64,000 nt of DNA. It comes from JALCRY01 sp050946575. GTDB lineage: Bacteria > Bacillota > Clostridia > Peptostreptococcales > Anaerovoracaceae. The first letter of the stretch is position 1, and each line of letters begins with the position of its first letter. The stretch is taken from contig JBMNVB010000003.1 of assembly GCA_050946575.1 (NCBI GenBank), forward strand, positions 62,001 to 126,000, read 5' to 3'. Of this stretch, positions 14,997 to 24,463 are shown piece after piece. Position numbers and translations under genes: made by a program. The notes below the pieces were generated by a model, which did no database searches, was not told the origin of the DNA, and saw only the letters and a list, made by a program, of their open reading frames with translations.

Positions 14997-16181
14997 ATGA
15001 AGAAAACAGTCAGAGACATAGAAGTCGGCGGGAAAAAGTGCCTCGTCAGATGCGATTTTAACGTGCCGATGGGCGACGGGGCGATACGTGACGATACGCG
15101 TATAAGAGCGGCAATGCCGACGATACAGTATCTTAAGGATCACGGCGCGAAGGTCATCCTCATGTCGCATATGGGGCGTCCGAAGGGCGAGCCGAAACCG
15201 GAATTCACGCTCGCGCCGGTGGCGGAGCGACTCTCTGAGCTGCTCGGCTGCGATGTAAAATTCGCACAGTCCGACAGAGTTGTTGACGACAGCGTGAAGG
15301 CGGCGGTCAGCGCGATGAAGGACGGCGATATAATTCTTCTTGAAAACACGCGCTACAGAGCCGAGGAAACGAAAAACGACCCGGCGTTCACAAAGGAACT
15401 CGCCTCGCTCGGGGAGATCTTCGTGAATGACGCATTCGGTACCGCGCACAGAGCGCACTGCTCGACGGCGGGACTTGCGGACTTCATGCCCGCGGTATCG
15501 GGATTCCTGATCGAGAAGGAAATCAGATATCTCGACGAGGCGGTCAACGATCCGAAGCGCCCGTTCGTGGCGATACTCGGCGGCGCGAAGGTCGCGGACA
15601 AGATCCCGATGATAAGGAATCTGCTCCCGAAAGTCGATTCCCTCCTTATAGGCGGGGGCATGGCGTATACGTTCCTCAGGGGACAGGGTTATGAAATAGG
15701 TACGTCGCTCCTCGATAAGGAAAGCGTGGATCTCACGGCCGAACTGATGAAAAAGGCCGCGGATATGGGTAAGCAGATCCTGCTTCCGGTGGACGCTGTG
15801 GTCGCGAAGGAATTCGATAACGACGCCGAGCGCAGGACCGTGAAAGTCGAGGAGATGCCGGAAGATATGATGGGCATGGACATAGGGCCCGATACGGCGC
15901 ATCTGTTCGGAAAGTGCGTCATGAATGCCGGAACTGTCGTCTGGAACGGGCCGATGGGCGTGTTCGAGATGAGCAATTTCCAGAACGGCACGAAGACCGT
16001 CGCGGAAGCGATGGCGGAGAGCAGCGCCGTAACGATAATCGGCGGCGGCGATTCGGCGTCAGCCGCGAAGCAGTTCGGCCTCGCCGACAGGATGACACAT
16101 ATTTCTACGGGCGGCGGCGCGTCGCTCGAATATCTCGAGGGCAAGGAACTCCCCGGAGTGGCCTGCCTCGAGGATAAGTAA
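14997..16181 (+). CDS. pgk: Phosphoglycerate kinase
   Basis: A 394-residue phosphoglycerate kinase of normal length. The N-terminal substrate domain has CLVRCDFNVPM (about residues 15-25), SHMGRPKG (about 57-64) and the Arg in DAFGTAHRAH (about 148-157). The C-terminal nucleotide domain has VAILGGAKVADKI (about 190-202) and IGGGDSASAAKQFG (about 347-360). It transfers phosphate from 1,3-bisphosphoglycerate to ADP. It lies 17 bp after gapA and 15 bp before tpiA. Confidence 0.96.
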   Translation: MKKTVRDIEVGGKKCLVRCDFNVPMGDGAIRDDTRIRAAMPTIQYLKDHGAKVILMSHMGRPKGEPKPEFTLAPVAERLSELLGCDVKFAQSDRVVDDSVKAAVSAMKDGDIILLENTRYRAEETKNDPAFTKELASLGEIFVNDAFGTAHRAHCSTAGLADFMPAVSGFLIEKEIRYLDEAVNDPKRPFVAILGGAKVADKIPMIRNLLPKVDSLLIGGGMAYTFLRGQGYEIGTSLLDKESVDLTAELMKKAADMGKQILLPVDAVVAKEFDNDAERRTVKVEEMPEDMMGMDIGPDTAHLFGKCVMNAGTVVWNGPMGVFEMSNFQNGTKTVAEAMAESSAVTIIGGGDSASAAKQFGLADRMTHISTGGGASLEYLEGKELPGVACLEDK

Positions 16182-16196
16182 GGAAAGAAGGCAGTG

Positions 16197-16943
16197 ATGA
16201 GGATACCATTTATCGCCGGCAACTGGAAGATGAATATGACTGCCGCGGAAGCGGACGCGTTCGCGGAGGAATTCAAAAAACTGTACAAGGACACCGACGT
16301 CAGGACCGCGATATGCGCTCCGTATGTGCACCTTGACCGCCTCGTGAAGGCGTTCGCGGGCACGGATATCGGAGTAGGCGCGGAGAACTGTCACTTTGAG
16401 GACAGCGGCGCGTTCACGGGAGAAGTGTCCGTACCGATGCTCGAGGAGATCGGCATTGATTACTGCATAATCGGCCACTCCGAGAGAAGACAGTACAACA
16501 ACGAGACTGACGAGACTGTGAACCTGAAGCTGAAGCGCCTGTTCAGGTCGAAGATCACCCCGATCCTCTGCGTCGGCGAAGTGCTGGAGCAGAGAGAGGC
16601 GGGCCGCGCGGAAGAGGTCGTCGGCGGGCAGATCGAAAAGGATCTCGAAGGCATCGGCGCCGAAGACGTGAGGCGCATGGTGATCGCGTATGAACCTGTA
16701 TGGGCTATCGGCACTGGAAAGACGGCTACTCCGGAGCAGGCGAACGAGATGTGCGGATTCATCCGCGGCGAGCTTTCAAAGCTGTTCGGGGACGATACCG
16801 CGTGCGACGTGATCATCCAGTACGGCGGCAGCATGAAGCCGGAAAACGCTTCCGAGCTGATGGCGCAGCCGGAGATAGACGGCGGACTCATCGGCGGCGC
16901 GAGTCTCGATCCGGAAAAATTCATGAACGTCATAGATTTTTAG
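16197..16943 (+). CDS. tpiA: Triose-phosphate isomerase
   Basis: A 248-residue TIM barrel. FIAGNWKMN (residues 5-13; Asn and Lys in the site), IIGHSERR (about 92-99; catalytic His), AYEPVWAIGTGK (about 164-175; catalytic Glu and flexible loop) and GGASLD (near 235) are all present. A GTG precedes the ATG by one codon (16194); I take the ATG at 16197 after AAAGAAGG. It interconverts the triose phosphates. One iterated octamer lies at 16453-16460. Confidence 0.95.
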   Translation: MRIPFIAGNWKMNMTAAEADAFAEEFKKLYKDTDVRTAICAPYVHLDRLVKAFAGTDIGVGAENCHFEDSGAFTGEVSVPMLEEIGIDYCIIGHSERRQYNNETDETVNLKLKRLFRSKITPILCVGEVLEQREAGRAEEVVGGQIEKDLEGIGAEDVRRMVIAYEPVWAIGTGKTATPEQANEMCGFIRGELSKLFGDDTACDVIIQYGGSMKPENASELMAQPEIDGGLIGGASLDPEKFMNVIDF

Positions 16944-16974
16944 AGATGCGGATGACGAAGCAATGCGAAAATGC

Positions 16975-17003
16975 TTGATTTTGATACGGCCGCGTGTTAA
17001 GAT
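16975..17003 (+). promoter_or_regulatory. Candidate secG promoter
   Basis: TTGATT (16975-16980), 17-base spacer, TAAGAT (16998-17003), 47 bases before the secG start. It would allow secG expression independent of the glycolytic genes. Confidence 0.5.
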
Positions 17004-17049
17004 ATTTAAGCTGTTTAGTAATAAACTCAGTCATTCGGAGGAACTATAG

Positions 17050-17289
17050 ATGAAAGTAATGATGATTATACTGATGATAGTCAGTGTGATAATGATCATA
17101 GCGATACTGCTGCAGGAGTCGAACAGCGCCGGACTTTCCGGAGCTATCGCAGGAGGCGCCGAACAGCTCTTCGGAAAGAAAAAGAGCCGAGGATACGACG
17201 CGCTGCTGCACAGACTGACTGTGATCCTGGCAGTTGTCTACATCATAGTATCACTTGCGGTCGTGACGATGGAAAGCTTAGGAAGTTAA
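17050..17289 (+). CDS. secG: Preprotein translocase subunit SecG
   Basis: A 79-residue protein with two membrane segments (about residues 3-21 and 56-75) and the SecG signature LLQESNSAGLSGAIAGGAEQ (residues 21-40) followed by FGKKKSRG. It is an accessory part of the SecYEG channel. TCGGAGGAACTATAG precedes the ATG. Its place between glycolytic genes and rnr is a common Firmicutes arrangement. Confidence 0.93.
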   Translation: MKVMMIILMIVSVIMIIAILLQESNSAGLSGAIAGGAEQLFGKKKSRGYDALLHRLTVILAVVYIIVSLAVVTMESLGS

Positions 17290-17300
17290 ATCGCAGACAT

Positions 17301-17329
17301 GGCTCCCGGATGAAACCGGGAGCCTTTTT
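17301..17329 (+). terminator. Terminator after secG
   Basis: Perfect 9-bp stem GGCTCCCGG (17301-17309) and CCGGGAGCC (17316-17324), 6-base loop, then five T residues. Confidence 0.85.
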
Positions 17330-17402
17330 ATTAAAGGACGCGGAAGGAGCCGCGGGAAGAAAGTGTGAATGGAAAGAAGAATGAAAGACAGGGGGAGTAA
17401 AG

Positions 17403-19337
17403 GTGAAAAATGAGGTATTGACAGGCGTGATGCATAAGCACAGAAAGGGATTCGGGTTCGTCACTCCGGACGGCGGAGATCCCGGCTGCGATATATTCAT
17501 CAGGTCGGATCATATGTCAGGCGCCATGGACGGCGACACTGTAGTCGTGGATTACAGACCGCATTCCGGGCGCGGCGATTCGCCGGAAGGAAAGGTCAGA
17601 AAAATAGTCGGAAGGGCCGTCACTGAATATGTCGGGACATTCGACAAAGACGGCGGCGCGGGATATGTCGTCTCGGGAGACAGGCATCAGACGGACGATC
17701 TTTACATATCGCCGGATCATTTCGGAGGCGCAAAGGACGGAGATCTTGTAGCCGCAAAGATAACCGCCTATCCGCAGCGCGGCCGCGGGCCGGAAGGCGT
17801 GATAACGGAGATCATCGCGAGGAAGGGTGAGACGGGCGGAGATATAAAGGCACTCATCCGCCAGTATAATGTCAGCGAGGAATTTCCGGAACAGGTGCTG
17901 AAGGAGGCTGAAGAAGCGGAGCGCCGCGGGATCACAGACGCGGACATTGAAGGCAGGACGGATCTCAGGCAGTCGAGGCGGATATTCACGATCGACGGAG
18001 CGGACTCAAAGGATTTCGACGACGCGGTGTCGGTGGAGATGACGCCGGCCGGGCATTATCTGCTTGGCGTGCATATAGCGGACGTTTCGCATTATGTTGC
18101 AGGCGGTTCCGCGCTCGATAAGGAAGCCGCCGCGCGCGGGAACAGCATTTACCTCGCGGACCGCGTGATCCCTATGCTGCCGGAGGCGCTGTCGAACGGC
18201 ATATGCAGTCTGAATCCGGATGAGGACAGACTCACCCTTTCCGTGGATATGGAGATAGATAAAAACGGAAATGTAGTGAATCACAGGATATATGAATCGG
18301 TGATCCGTTCGTGCGAGCGGCTCGTGTATGACGACATATCGGACATCCTCGAAAACGGGGATAAGGCATTGATAAGAAAATATGACCGTATATACGGCGA
18401 TCTTCTCAAAATGAGGGAGCTCGCGGAGCTGCTCGAACGGAAGAAGGATGAACGCGGGAGCATTGATTTCGAGCTGTCCGAGCCTGTAATAAAGATGGAT
18501 GAGAACGGACACGTCGCGTCGGTAGCGCCGGCCGACCGCCGGACGGCGAATAAGATGATAGAGCAGTTCATGCTGCTCGCGAACGAGACTGTCGCTCATG
18601 AATATTTCGGGAAGAACGTGCCGTTCGTCTACAGGGTGCACGAGAAGCCGGAGAAGGAGAAGATGGAAGACCTCGAGGCGTTCCTGAAAATACTCGGTAT
18701 GCGTCTCGGCGGAGACATCGATCACGTCACTCCGAAGATGATGAGCGATATCCTGAAGAAGGCGGAGGGGAAACCGTATGAAAACGTGGTGAATTCAGTG
18801 GTCCTCCGATCGATGCAGAAGGCGGCGTACGATACGAAGTGCAGAGGACATTTCGGGCTGGCACTCAGATTCTACTGCCATTTCACTTCGCCGATCAGGC
18901 GTTATCCGGATCTGATCATCCACAGGATCATAAAAGCGTGCCTGCACGGAGAGCATCTGCCGGAACGTGAAACGAGAGATGCAGTGAGGAAGGCGGCGAG
19001 GCATTCATCCGAGACCGAGCGCGCCGCGATTGATCTGGAACGCGATGTCGCGAAGATCAAGATGGGAGAATACATGGCCGGATTCATCGGCGAGCGTTAT
19101 GACGGCGTTATCTCGGGAGTCACCGGTTTCGGCATCTTCGTGGAGCTGCCGAATACAGTCGAGGGACTCGTCCGGATAAACGAGCTGAGCGACGATTATT
19201 ACGTCTATGAACCGGAGAAGTACAGGCTGATAGGAAAGCGCAGGCGCAGGACATATGATCTCGGAGATCCGGTGCGCGTGGAAGTCGAGTCTGTAGATGA
19301 GGGAACAGGTGAAATAAATTTCAGGATCGTGAACTGA
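17403..19337 (+). CDS. rnr: Ribonuclease R
   Basis: A 644-residue 3'-to-5' exoribonuclease of the RNB family. It has N-terminal cold-shock-type RNA-binding domains (about residues 1-140), an RNB catalytic domain from about 185 with the metal-binding stretch FTIDGADSKDFDDAVS (about 196-211), and a C-terminal S1 domain (about 553-640; GVISGVTGFGIFVELP). It degrades structured RNA and takes part in trans-translation, though smpB is not beside it here. The start is GTG at 17403 after GGGGGAGTAAAG. It is shorter than the 700-800-residue enzymes and lacks the basic C-terminal tail. Two octamers lie at 18366 and 18460. Confidence 0.93.
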   Translation: MKNEVLTGVMHKHRKGFGFVTPDGGDPGCDIFIRSDHMSGAMDGDTVVVDYRPHSGRGDSPEGKVRKIVGRAVTEYVGTFDKDGGAGYVVSGDRHQTDDLYISPDHFGGAKDGDLVAAKITAYPQRGRGPEGVITEIIARKGETGGDIKALIRQYNVSEEFPEQVLKEAEEAERRGITDADIEGRTDLRQSRRIFTIDGADSKDFDDAVSVEMTPAGHYLLGVHIADVSHYVAGGSALDKEAAARGNSIYLADRVIPMLPEALSNGICSLNPDEDRLTLSVDMEIDKNGNVVNHRIYESVIRSCERLVYDDISDILENGDKALIRKYDRIYGDLLKMRELAELLERKKDERGSIDFELSEPVIKMDENGHVASVAPADRRTANKMIEQFMLLANETVAHEYFGKNVPFVYRVHEKPEKEKMEDLEAFLKILGMRLGGDIDHVTPKMMSDILKKAEGKPYENVVNSVVLRSMQKAAYDTKCRGHFGLALRFYCHFTSPIRRYPDLIIHRIIKACLHGEHLPERETRDAVRKAARHSSETERAAIDLERDVAKIKMGEYMAGFIGERYDGVISGVTGFGIFVELPNTVEGLVRINELSDDYYVYEPEKYRLIGKRRRRTYDLGDPVRVEVESVDEGTGEINFRIVN

Positions 19338-19350
19338 GATTCGCGATCCT

Positions 19351-19372
19351 GCCCGGGAAAACCGGGCGTTTT
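19351..19372 (+). terminator. Terminator after rnr
   Basis: Stem GCCCGG (19351-19356) and CCGGGC (19362-19367), then GTTTTATTATT. It separates rnr from the convergent trk genes. Confidence 0.7.
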
Positions 19373-19386
19373 ATTATTGCCCGTAT

Positions 19387-20865
19387 TTATCTTATCTTAC
19401 GTGATCTGTTAGGATTCCAGAATTCGGGCACGAACAGCAGGAGCGCCGCGTAGAGTTCCATCCTTCCGAATATCATCATTATGCTGCAGAACAGCCTGAG
19501 AGGCTGGCAGAAGACGGAATAGTCGCCTGTGCTGCCGATGGACCCGAACGACGAGCCGGTCGTCGACAGCAGGGAGACGGAAGCCGAAAGCGTCGTTTCG
19601 AAGTCGAGCCCCTGCAGCGAAAGCACGATCGCCGTGAACAGGAACACGCCGAGGAACAGCGTGATGAATGAAGTGACGGACGCCACGAGAGGCGCTGATA
19701 TCGCAGTGCCGCCGAGCTTCACCGCGCGTGTCGCGCGTGGGTGTATGCGGCGGTAGAAGCCCCTGCGGATGAGCTGGCACATGATCGAGAAGCGTATGAC
19801 CTTTATGCCTCCGGCCGTCGATGCTGTGCAGCCTCCGATGAACAGCAGCAGGAACAGTATCATTTTGCAGAGGGACGGCCAGCCGGTGTAATCAGTGATC
19901 GTGAAACCGGATGTGGACGAGAATGCCGTCGTCTGGAGCAGTGCGTATCTCAGCGATTCTCCGGCAGAATCATATACGCCTTCGACATACAGCGTCGCCG
20001 CGATGATCAGCGTGCCGAATATTATGAGGCTGAGGAATACCTTCAGCTCTACGTTTGTGACGATAGAGCGGAAATTGCGCTGCACGGCCTTTATGTACAG
20101 CATGAAGTTTATCGACGCGAGTATCGTGAATATCACGACGACGGATTCCACATAGAATGAGTTGTAGTACGCTATCCCGCCGGGGTGCAGGAAAATGCCC
20201 GCCGTGGAAACGCTGCCGAGAGTATTGACGAGCGATTCGAACGCGTTCATGTCGCTCCCGGCCCACAGAAGGATGAATTCGGCCGCGGTGAGAAAGGCGT
20301 ATGCGAAATAAAGCACCTTCACCTGATCTGACGTTTTCACTGTGGCGTTCGCCATTTTCGCGCCCGGTGTCTCGATGGACGCGAGCATTGAGCTTCTCAT
20401 GCTGAATGAAGGCATGATCGATATCATGTACGCTATGAACGTTACTCCGCCGAGCCATGAGCCGACAGCTTTCCACAGGATCAGCGGATCCGTGAACCAG
20501 CGGTCCTGTACGACGGAAGCGCCTGTAGTGGTCAGACTCGCCGTCGCTTCGAAGAAGGCGTCGATGACCGTGTCCACCTGCCCGGACAGATAGTACGGGA
20601 ACATCGCCGCGATCGTGCAGATCAGCCATATGAATATCATCGTGAAATAACCGTCGCGGATCCTCATTCTGCGCGCCGACCGCGGTATCAGCCTGTTCAT
20701 CAGGATCCCCAGGATACCGAAAGTGCATACGCATACTTCGAAAGCATGAGCCGTGGCGTGTTCGTCCAGATAGACAGCGTAAAACAGCGAAGGCATCATG
20801 GCGATCGCTTCGATGCAGAGCATCAGCCCCAGGATATGAAAAAATGTTTTTAATCTGAAGTCCAT
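19387..20865 (-). CDS. TrkH-type potassium channel subunit, second paralogue
   Basis: A 492-residue membrane protein with the fourfold M1-P-M2 plan of TrkH/KtrB. The four filter loops can be seen as LTTTGAS, SVSTAGI, FSSTSGF and LLSTTGSSFG, each keeping the filter glycine. It should form a K+ (or Na+-coupled K+) pathway gated by a cytoplasmic TrkA ring. AGGAGGAAAA precedes the ATG at 20865, 16 bp after the first paralogue. It is clearly diverged from that paralogue and has a different C-terminus, so the pair is an old duplication or the two have separate origins. Confidence 0.88.
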   Translation of the reverse strand: MDFRLKTFFHILGLMLCIEAIAMMPSLFYAVYLDEHATAHAFEVCVCTFGILGILMNRLIPRSARRMRIRDGYFTMIFIWLICTIAAMFPYYLSGQVDTVIDAFFEATASLTTTGASVVQDRWFTDPLILWKAVGSWLGGVTFIAYMISIMPSFSMRSSMLASIETPGAKMANATVKTSDQVKVLYFAYAFLTAAEFILLWAGSDMNAFESLVNTLGSVSTAGIFLHPGGIAYYNSFYVESVVVIFTILASINFMLYIKAVQRNFRSIVTNVELKVFLSLIIFGTLIIAATLYVEGVYDSAGESLRYALLQTTAFSSTSGFTITDYTGWPSLCKMILFLLLFIGGCTASTAGGIKVIRFSIMCQLIRRGFYRRIHPRATRAVKLGGTAISAPLVASVTSFITLFLGVFLFTAIVLSLQGLDFETTLSASVSLLSTTGSSFGSIGSTGDYSVFCQPLRLFCSIMMIFGRMELYAALLLFVPEFWNPNRSRKIR

Positions 20866-20881
20866 TTTTCCTCCTCGGCTC

Positions 20882-22345
20882 CTATTTGTACGGGTTCCAG
20901 AATCTCGGCGAGAACAACATCAGGAATGTGAAGAGCTCAAGCCTTCCCGTAAGCATCAGCAGTGACAGCACTGTCTTGCTGAACGGGCTGAATGCGGCGA
21001 AATTCCCCGCGGGACCGACGTCGCCGAATCCCGGCCCGATATTGCCGATACACGTCGCCGCCGCCGTGATGTTCGTGGTCATGTCGAAGCCGTCGACTGA
21101 TATCAGAAGCGCAGCGCACAGGAACGTCATCGCATACATGAACAGGAAGCTCGCGATCTCCTGGATTATATCACGGCTCACTATCCGTCCGTCGACTTTT
21201 ATGTTATACATCACGTTCGGGTGGAGCACCATATAAACGTTTCGCTTTACCAGTTTCAGCATCACAAGGACTCTGCTGACCTTGATGCCGCCGCCCGTCG
21301 AGGACGAACAGCCTCCGACGAAGAACAGGACGAACAGCATCATGACACAGAACGTCGGCCATTTTCCGAAGTCTGTCGATGCGAATCCCGTCGTTGTTAT
21401 TATCGAACTCACCTGGAACACCGCGTCCCTGATCGCGGTGCCGAAATCATTCACTGTTCCGTCCAGCCTCAGATACAGTGCGATCAGGATGCTGAACAGC
21501 GCTATTATGAAAATATACAGCCTGAACTCAGTGTTCTTTTTGAATATGCCGGGGCCGTTCCGGAACGCTATGTAATACAGGTTGAAATTAGCGCCGGAAA
21601 GGATCATGAAAATGGCGATGACCCATTCGATATATGCGCTGTTGAAGTGCGCGATGCTGTCCGAATAATTGGAAAAGCCGCCCGTGCCGACGGTGCCGAA
21701 CGTCTGCACCAGCGCGTCGTAAAGCGACATGCCGCCGAACATCAGCAGTATTGTCTCGATCACTGTGAAGATGAAGTATGTGACGTACAGATTCCTCGCC
21801 ATGTCCTGCATTTTCGAGGTCGTTTTCTCGAAAACCGGGCCGGGCGATTCGTTGCTCGCGATCATCTGGCCGCCGATGCCGAGCATCGGGAAGACGGCGG
21901 CCGCGAGCACTATGATCCCCATGCCGCCGATCCAGTGGGTGAGAGAACGCCAGAATAACATGGAAAGCGGCATTGCTTCGACATCCGTGAGTATGCTTGA
22001 TCCCGTAGTGGAAAATCCGGAGCACGTTTCGAAGAACGCGTCGATATAATTCGGTATGCAGCCCTGGATAGTGAACGGAAGCGCTCCCACGAGAGACATG
22101 ATGAGCCATGCCATGGCGACGATGAGGAACCCGTCGCGCTTTCTCAGAGGCTCGGCCGAATGCTGCACGAAGACGCGAAAAAACGTGCCCGCCGCAAAGC
22201 ACCCCGCGAGGACATAAAAAAACGCTGTAGCGCAGTCATATTCCCGGTAATACAAGGCCGTCAGCATCGGCACCGCAAGGACCGCTCCTGTCAGTATCAG
22301 CAGCAGTCCGCCGATCCGGAGTATGGCTCTTGTGTTAAGATCCAT
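20882..22345 (-). CDS. trkH: TrkH-type potassium channel subunit, first paralogue
   Basis: A 487-residue membrane protein of the TrkH family. Its filter loops read GFSTTGSSI, GTVGTGGFSN, ITTTGFAS and CIGNIGPGFG, closer to canonical TrkH than the second paralogue. THWIGGMGIIVLAAAVFP (about residues 136-153) is a strongly conserved TrkH stretch. It mediates K+ uptake under control of TrkA. Its start lies 6 bp after the trkA stop, and the GGGAGG Shine-Dalgarno overlaps the end of trkA, so translation is coupled. Confidence 0.9.
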   Translation of the reverse strand: MDLNTRAILRIGGLLLILTGAVLAVPMLTALYYREYDCATAFFYVLAGCFAAGTFFRVFVQHSAEPLRKRDGFLIVAMAWLIMSLVGALPFTIQGCIPNYIDAFFETCSGFSTTGSSILTDVEAMPLSMLFWRSLTHWIGGMGIIVLAAAVFPMLGIGGQMIASNESPGPVFEKTTSKMQDMARNLYVTYFIFTVIETILLMFGGMSLYDALVQTFGTVGTGGFSNYSDSIAHFNSAYIEWVIAIFMILSGANFNLYYIAFRNGPGIFKKNTEFRLYIFIIALFSILIALYLRLDGTVNDFGTAIRDAVFQVSSIITTTGFASTDFGKWPTFCVMMLFVLFFVGGCSSSTGGGIKVSRVLVMLKLVKRNVYMVLHPNVMYNIKVDGRIVSRDIIQEIASFLFMYAMTFLCAALLISVDGFDMTTNITAAATCIGNIGPGFGDVGPAGNFAAFSPFSKTVLSLLMLTGRLELFTFLMLFSPRFWNPYK

Positions 22346-22351
22346 AGCGCT

Positions 22352-23719
22352 TTACCTCCCGACGGGCAGTATTTTCCCCGATTTCAGAATCCCCTCAAGG
22401 TTCGTTATCTCGGAAAGCAGCGATACCATAATCACTCTGTCGTCCGGCTCTATGACAGTATCGCCGTTCGGGATCATGGTTTTGCTGCCGCGGCGGACTG
22501 TGATAATGAGCACATTATCCGGGAGCGACAGATGTTTGAGAGGCTTTCCGACAAGCTTCATGTGCGGCTGGGCCGCGATCTCCACGATCTCCGCCTGGCC
22601 CTGGATCAGCTGCGAACTGATGACCAGCTTCGAGCCCTGAATGTATCTCACAACGTTTCCGACAGTTATGTCGATCGGATTCAGCACCATGTCGACACCG
22701 AGACTGCTTATGAGTTCGGTGTATGTGCCGCGGCTTACTTTAGCGATAACGTCCTCGACGCCGTGGCGCTTCGCCATCAATGCCAGAAGCAGGTTGTCTT
22801 CGTCGAAGCCCGTCGTCGTAACGAACGCGTCCATATCTTCCAGCCCTTCTTCCTCGAGCAGGTCGATATCGGTGCCGTCGCCGTGCAGCACCATGGTGTC
22901 GTCCAGCTGGTCCGCGAGATAGTAGCATCTCTCACGCGAACGCTCTATGAGTTTTACGGAAACATTAAAATCAGTCAGCATGCGCGAGAGGTAGTACCCC
23001 GTTTTCCCGCCGCCGACGATCATCACTTTCTGCAGGTCGTTGTATTTTTCCTTTTCGTGTACTTTCTTGCTGAGGTGCGTGACCGGCCCGCGTTCTCCGA
23101 TGACGTACAGCCCGTCGTTCTGCTCGATCGTGGAGTCCCCGTGCGGGATGATGATCTTCCCGCGCCTCGATATCGCCGCGACGAGCATGTTCGGTAGGAT
23201 GTCCCCGAATTCCGTGAGCTTTATGCCCACGAGCTTCGGCATCTTCGAAGCCTTGAACTGGATCAGCGACGTTTTCCCGCTGGAGAATATGCCGTTGTTC
23301 AGCTGAGAATCCTCGACCAGGAATTTATGGATCTCCTGCGAGATGGCCCTGTCCGGATTAATGATATAGTCGATGTCCATGTTCTCGCGGATGAAGTCGA
23401 GCTGGTTCAGGTGCTCCGGATCCCTCACCCGCGCCATGACATGAGAGCATCCCATCTTTTTCGCGAAAGACGCGATGATGATGTTTTCCTCGTCCGACGC
23501 CGTGGTCGCCACCAGGAAATCGAATGATGAAATATGGATGTCGCGCAGCACGGATATTTCCTTTGCGTTCGCCGTCACAGTCATGACGTCCATCTGGGTG
23601 CCGAGTCTCTGAAGCACCTGTTCGTTTATATCAATAACTGTCACTGAGTGATCTCCGCCGAGCAGCGCGTTCGTTATCCTCATGCCGAGTTTTCCGGCTC
23701 CCGCGACTACGATTTTCAT
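22352..23719 (-). CDS. trkA: Trk system potassium regulatory protein TrkA
   Basis: A 455-residue soluble protein with two RCK units in tandem. Each has a Rossmann nucleotide-binding domain (MKIVVAGAGKLGMRI at residue 1; KVMIVGGGKTGYYLSRML at about 229) and a following C-terminal RCK_C domain. It binds NAD(H)/ATP and gates the TrkH channels. Start at 23719 follows AAAGGAGAAAACTGC. A single TrkA heads an operon with two TrkH genes, so the same ring may serve both channels. An octamer lies at 22776-22783. Confidence 0.93.
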   Translation of the reverse strand: MKIVVAGAGKLGMRITNALLGGDHSVTVIDINEQVLQRLGTQMDVMTVTANAKEISVLRDIHISSFDFLVATTASDEENIIIASFAKKMGCSHVMARVRDPEHLNQLDFIRENMDIDYIINPDRAISQEIHKFLVEDSQLNNGIFSSGKTSLIQFKASKMPKLVGIKLTEFGDILPNMLVAAISRRGKIIIPHGDSTIEQNDGLYVIGERGPVTHLSKKVHEKEKYNDLQKVMIVGGGKTGYYLSRMLTDFNVSVKLIERSRERCYYLADQLDDTMVLHGDGTDIDLLEEEGLEDMDAFVTTTGFDEDNLLLALMAKRHGVEDVIAKVSRGTYTELISSLGVDMVLNPIDITVGNVVRYIQGSKLVISSQLIQGQAEIVEIAAQPHMKLVGKPLKHLSLPDNVLIITVRRGSKTMIPNGDTVIEPDDRVIMVSLLSEITNLEGILKSGKILPVGR

Positions 23720-23772
23720 GCAGTTTTCTCCTTTTATATCAGGCATTTTCGCCCGGATGTTACAACAACCGT

Positions 23773-23800
23773 ATTTTAGCACATTGGCGTGGAATTTCAA
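23773..23800 (-). promoter_or_regulatory. trkA-trkH-trkH promoter
   Basis: Read on the minus strand: TTGAAA (23800-23795), 16-base spacer, TAAAAT (23778-23773), 53 bases before the trkA ATG. It is back to back with a perfect TATAAT on the plus strand (23812-23817) that serves the MBL gene but has no good -35. Confidence 0.6.
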
Positions 23801-23850
23801 TATCAATTTGGTATAATGAAATGACGCGGAAAACGTCAGGAGGGAAAGTT

Positions 23851-24462
23851 ATGGAGACAGTGAAATTCACCGGCGGCTCTATCATGAGCAACGGGTACAT
23901 AGTATACGTCGACGGAAGCGAGGACGCGTACATCATCGACCCGGGCTTCAACGCCCGCAGATTCATCGATTTTATCAATGCGCGGAAGCTCCGTCTCAGG
24001 GGCGTGCTTCTCACGCATCATCATTATGATCACACTGACGCGGCGGAGGAGATCATCAGAGAGTTCGGATGCGAGGCGTATATCCACGAGGCCGACGCGC
24101 CGTACATCAAATTTCCGGTCACTCCTTTCAGGGACGGACAGAAATTCACGCTGCCCGGCATTGATGCCGTCGCGGTCAATACGCCCGGCCACACGAAAGG
24201 CGGCGTGGTCTACTGCTTCTCGACGGGCGACTATTTCACGGGAGACACGATATTCGACACAGATATCGGACGCACGGACCTTTCGGACGGGCAGCCGTAC
24301 GGCATGGCCCGCAGCATACAGAACATCATCGAAAAGTGGCCGGACGACATCAGGATCCATCCGGGACACGGCGGTGATTCCACGATGGGCGAAGTAAGGA
24401 AGAACAACAGGGAATATATTTTCGCGCTCACGGTAGACACGCGCGGACACGAAGGAGAATGA
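23851..24462 (+). CDS. MBL-fold metallo-hydrolase, glyoxalase-II-like
   Basis: A 203-residue metallo-beta-lactamase-fold protein. THHHYDHTD (about residues 60-68) is the dinuclear metal motif, followed by the His in NTPGHTKGGVVY (about 109-120), the bridging Asp in FTGDTIFDTDIGRTD (about 129-143), and the last His in IHPGHGG (about 169-175). Proteins of this size hydrolyse thioesters such as hydroxyacyl-glutathione analogues or persulfides; the actual substrate is unknown. Start at 23851 follows CAGGAGGGAAAGTT. One base separates its stop from the next gene. Two octamers occur in it (23974 and 24158). Confidence 0.85.
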   Translation: METVKFTGGSIMSNGYIVYVDGSEDAYIIDPGFNARRFIDFINARKLRLRGVLLTHHHYDHTDAAEEIIREFGCEAYIHEADAPYIKFPVTPFRDGQKFTLPGIDAVAVNTPGHTKGGVVYCFSTGDYFTGDTIFDTDIGRTDLSDGQPYGMARSIQNIIEKWPDDIRIHPGHGGDSTMGEVRKNNREYIFALTVDTRGHEGE

Positions 24463-24463
24463 C

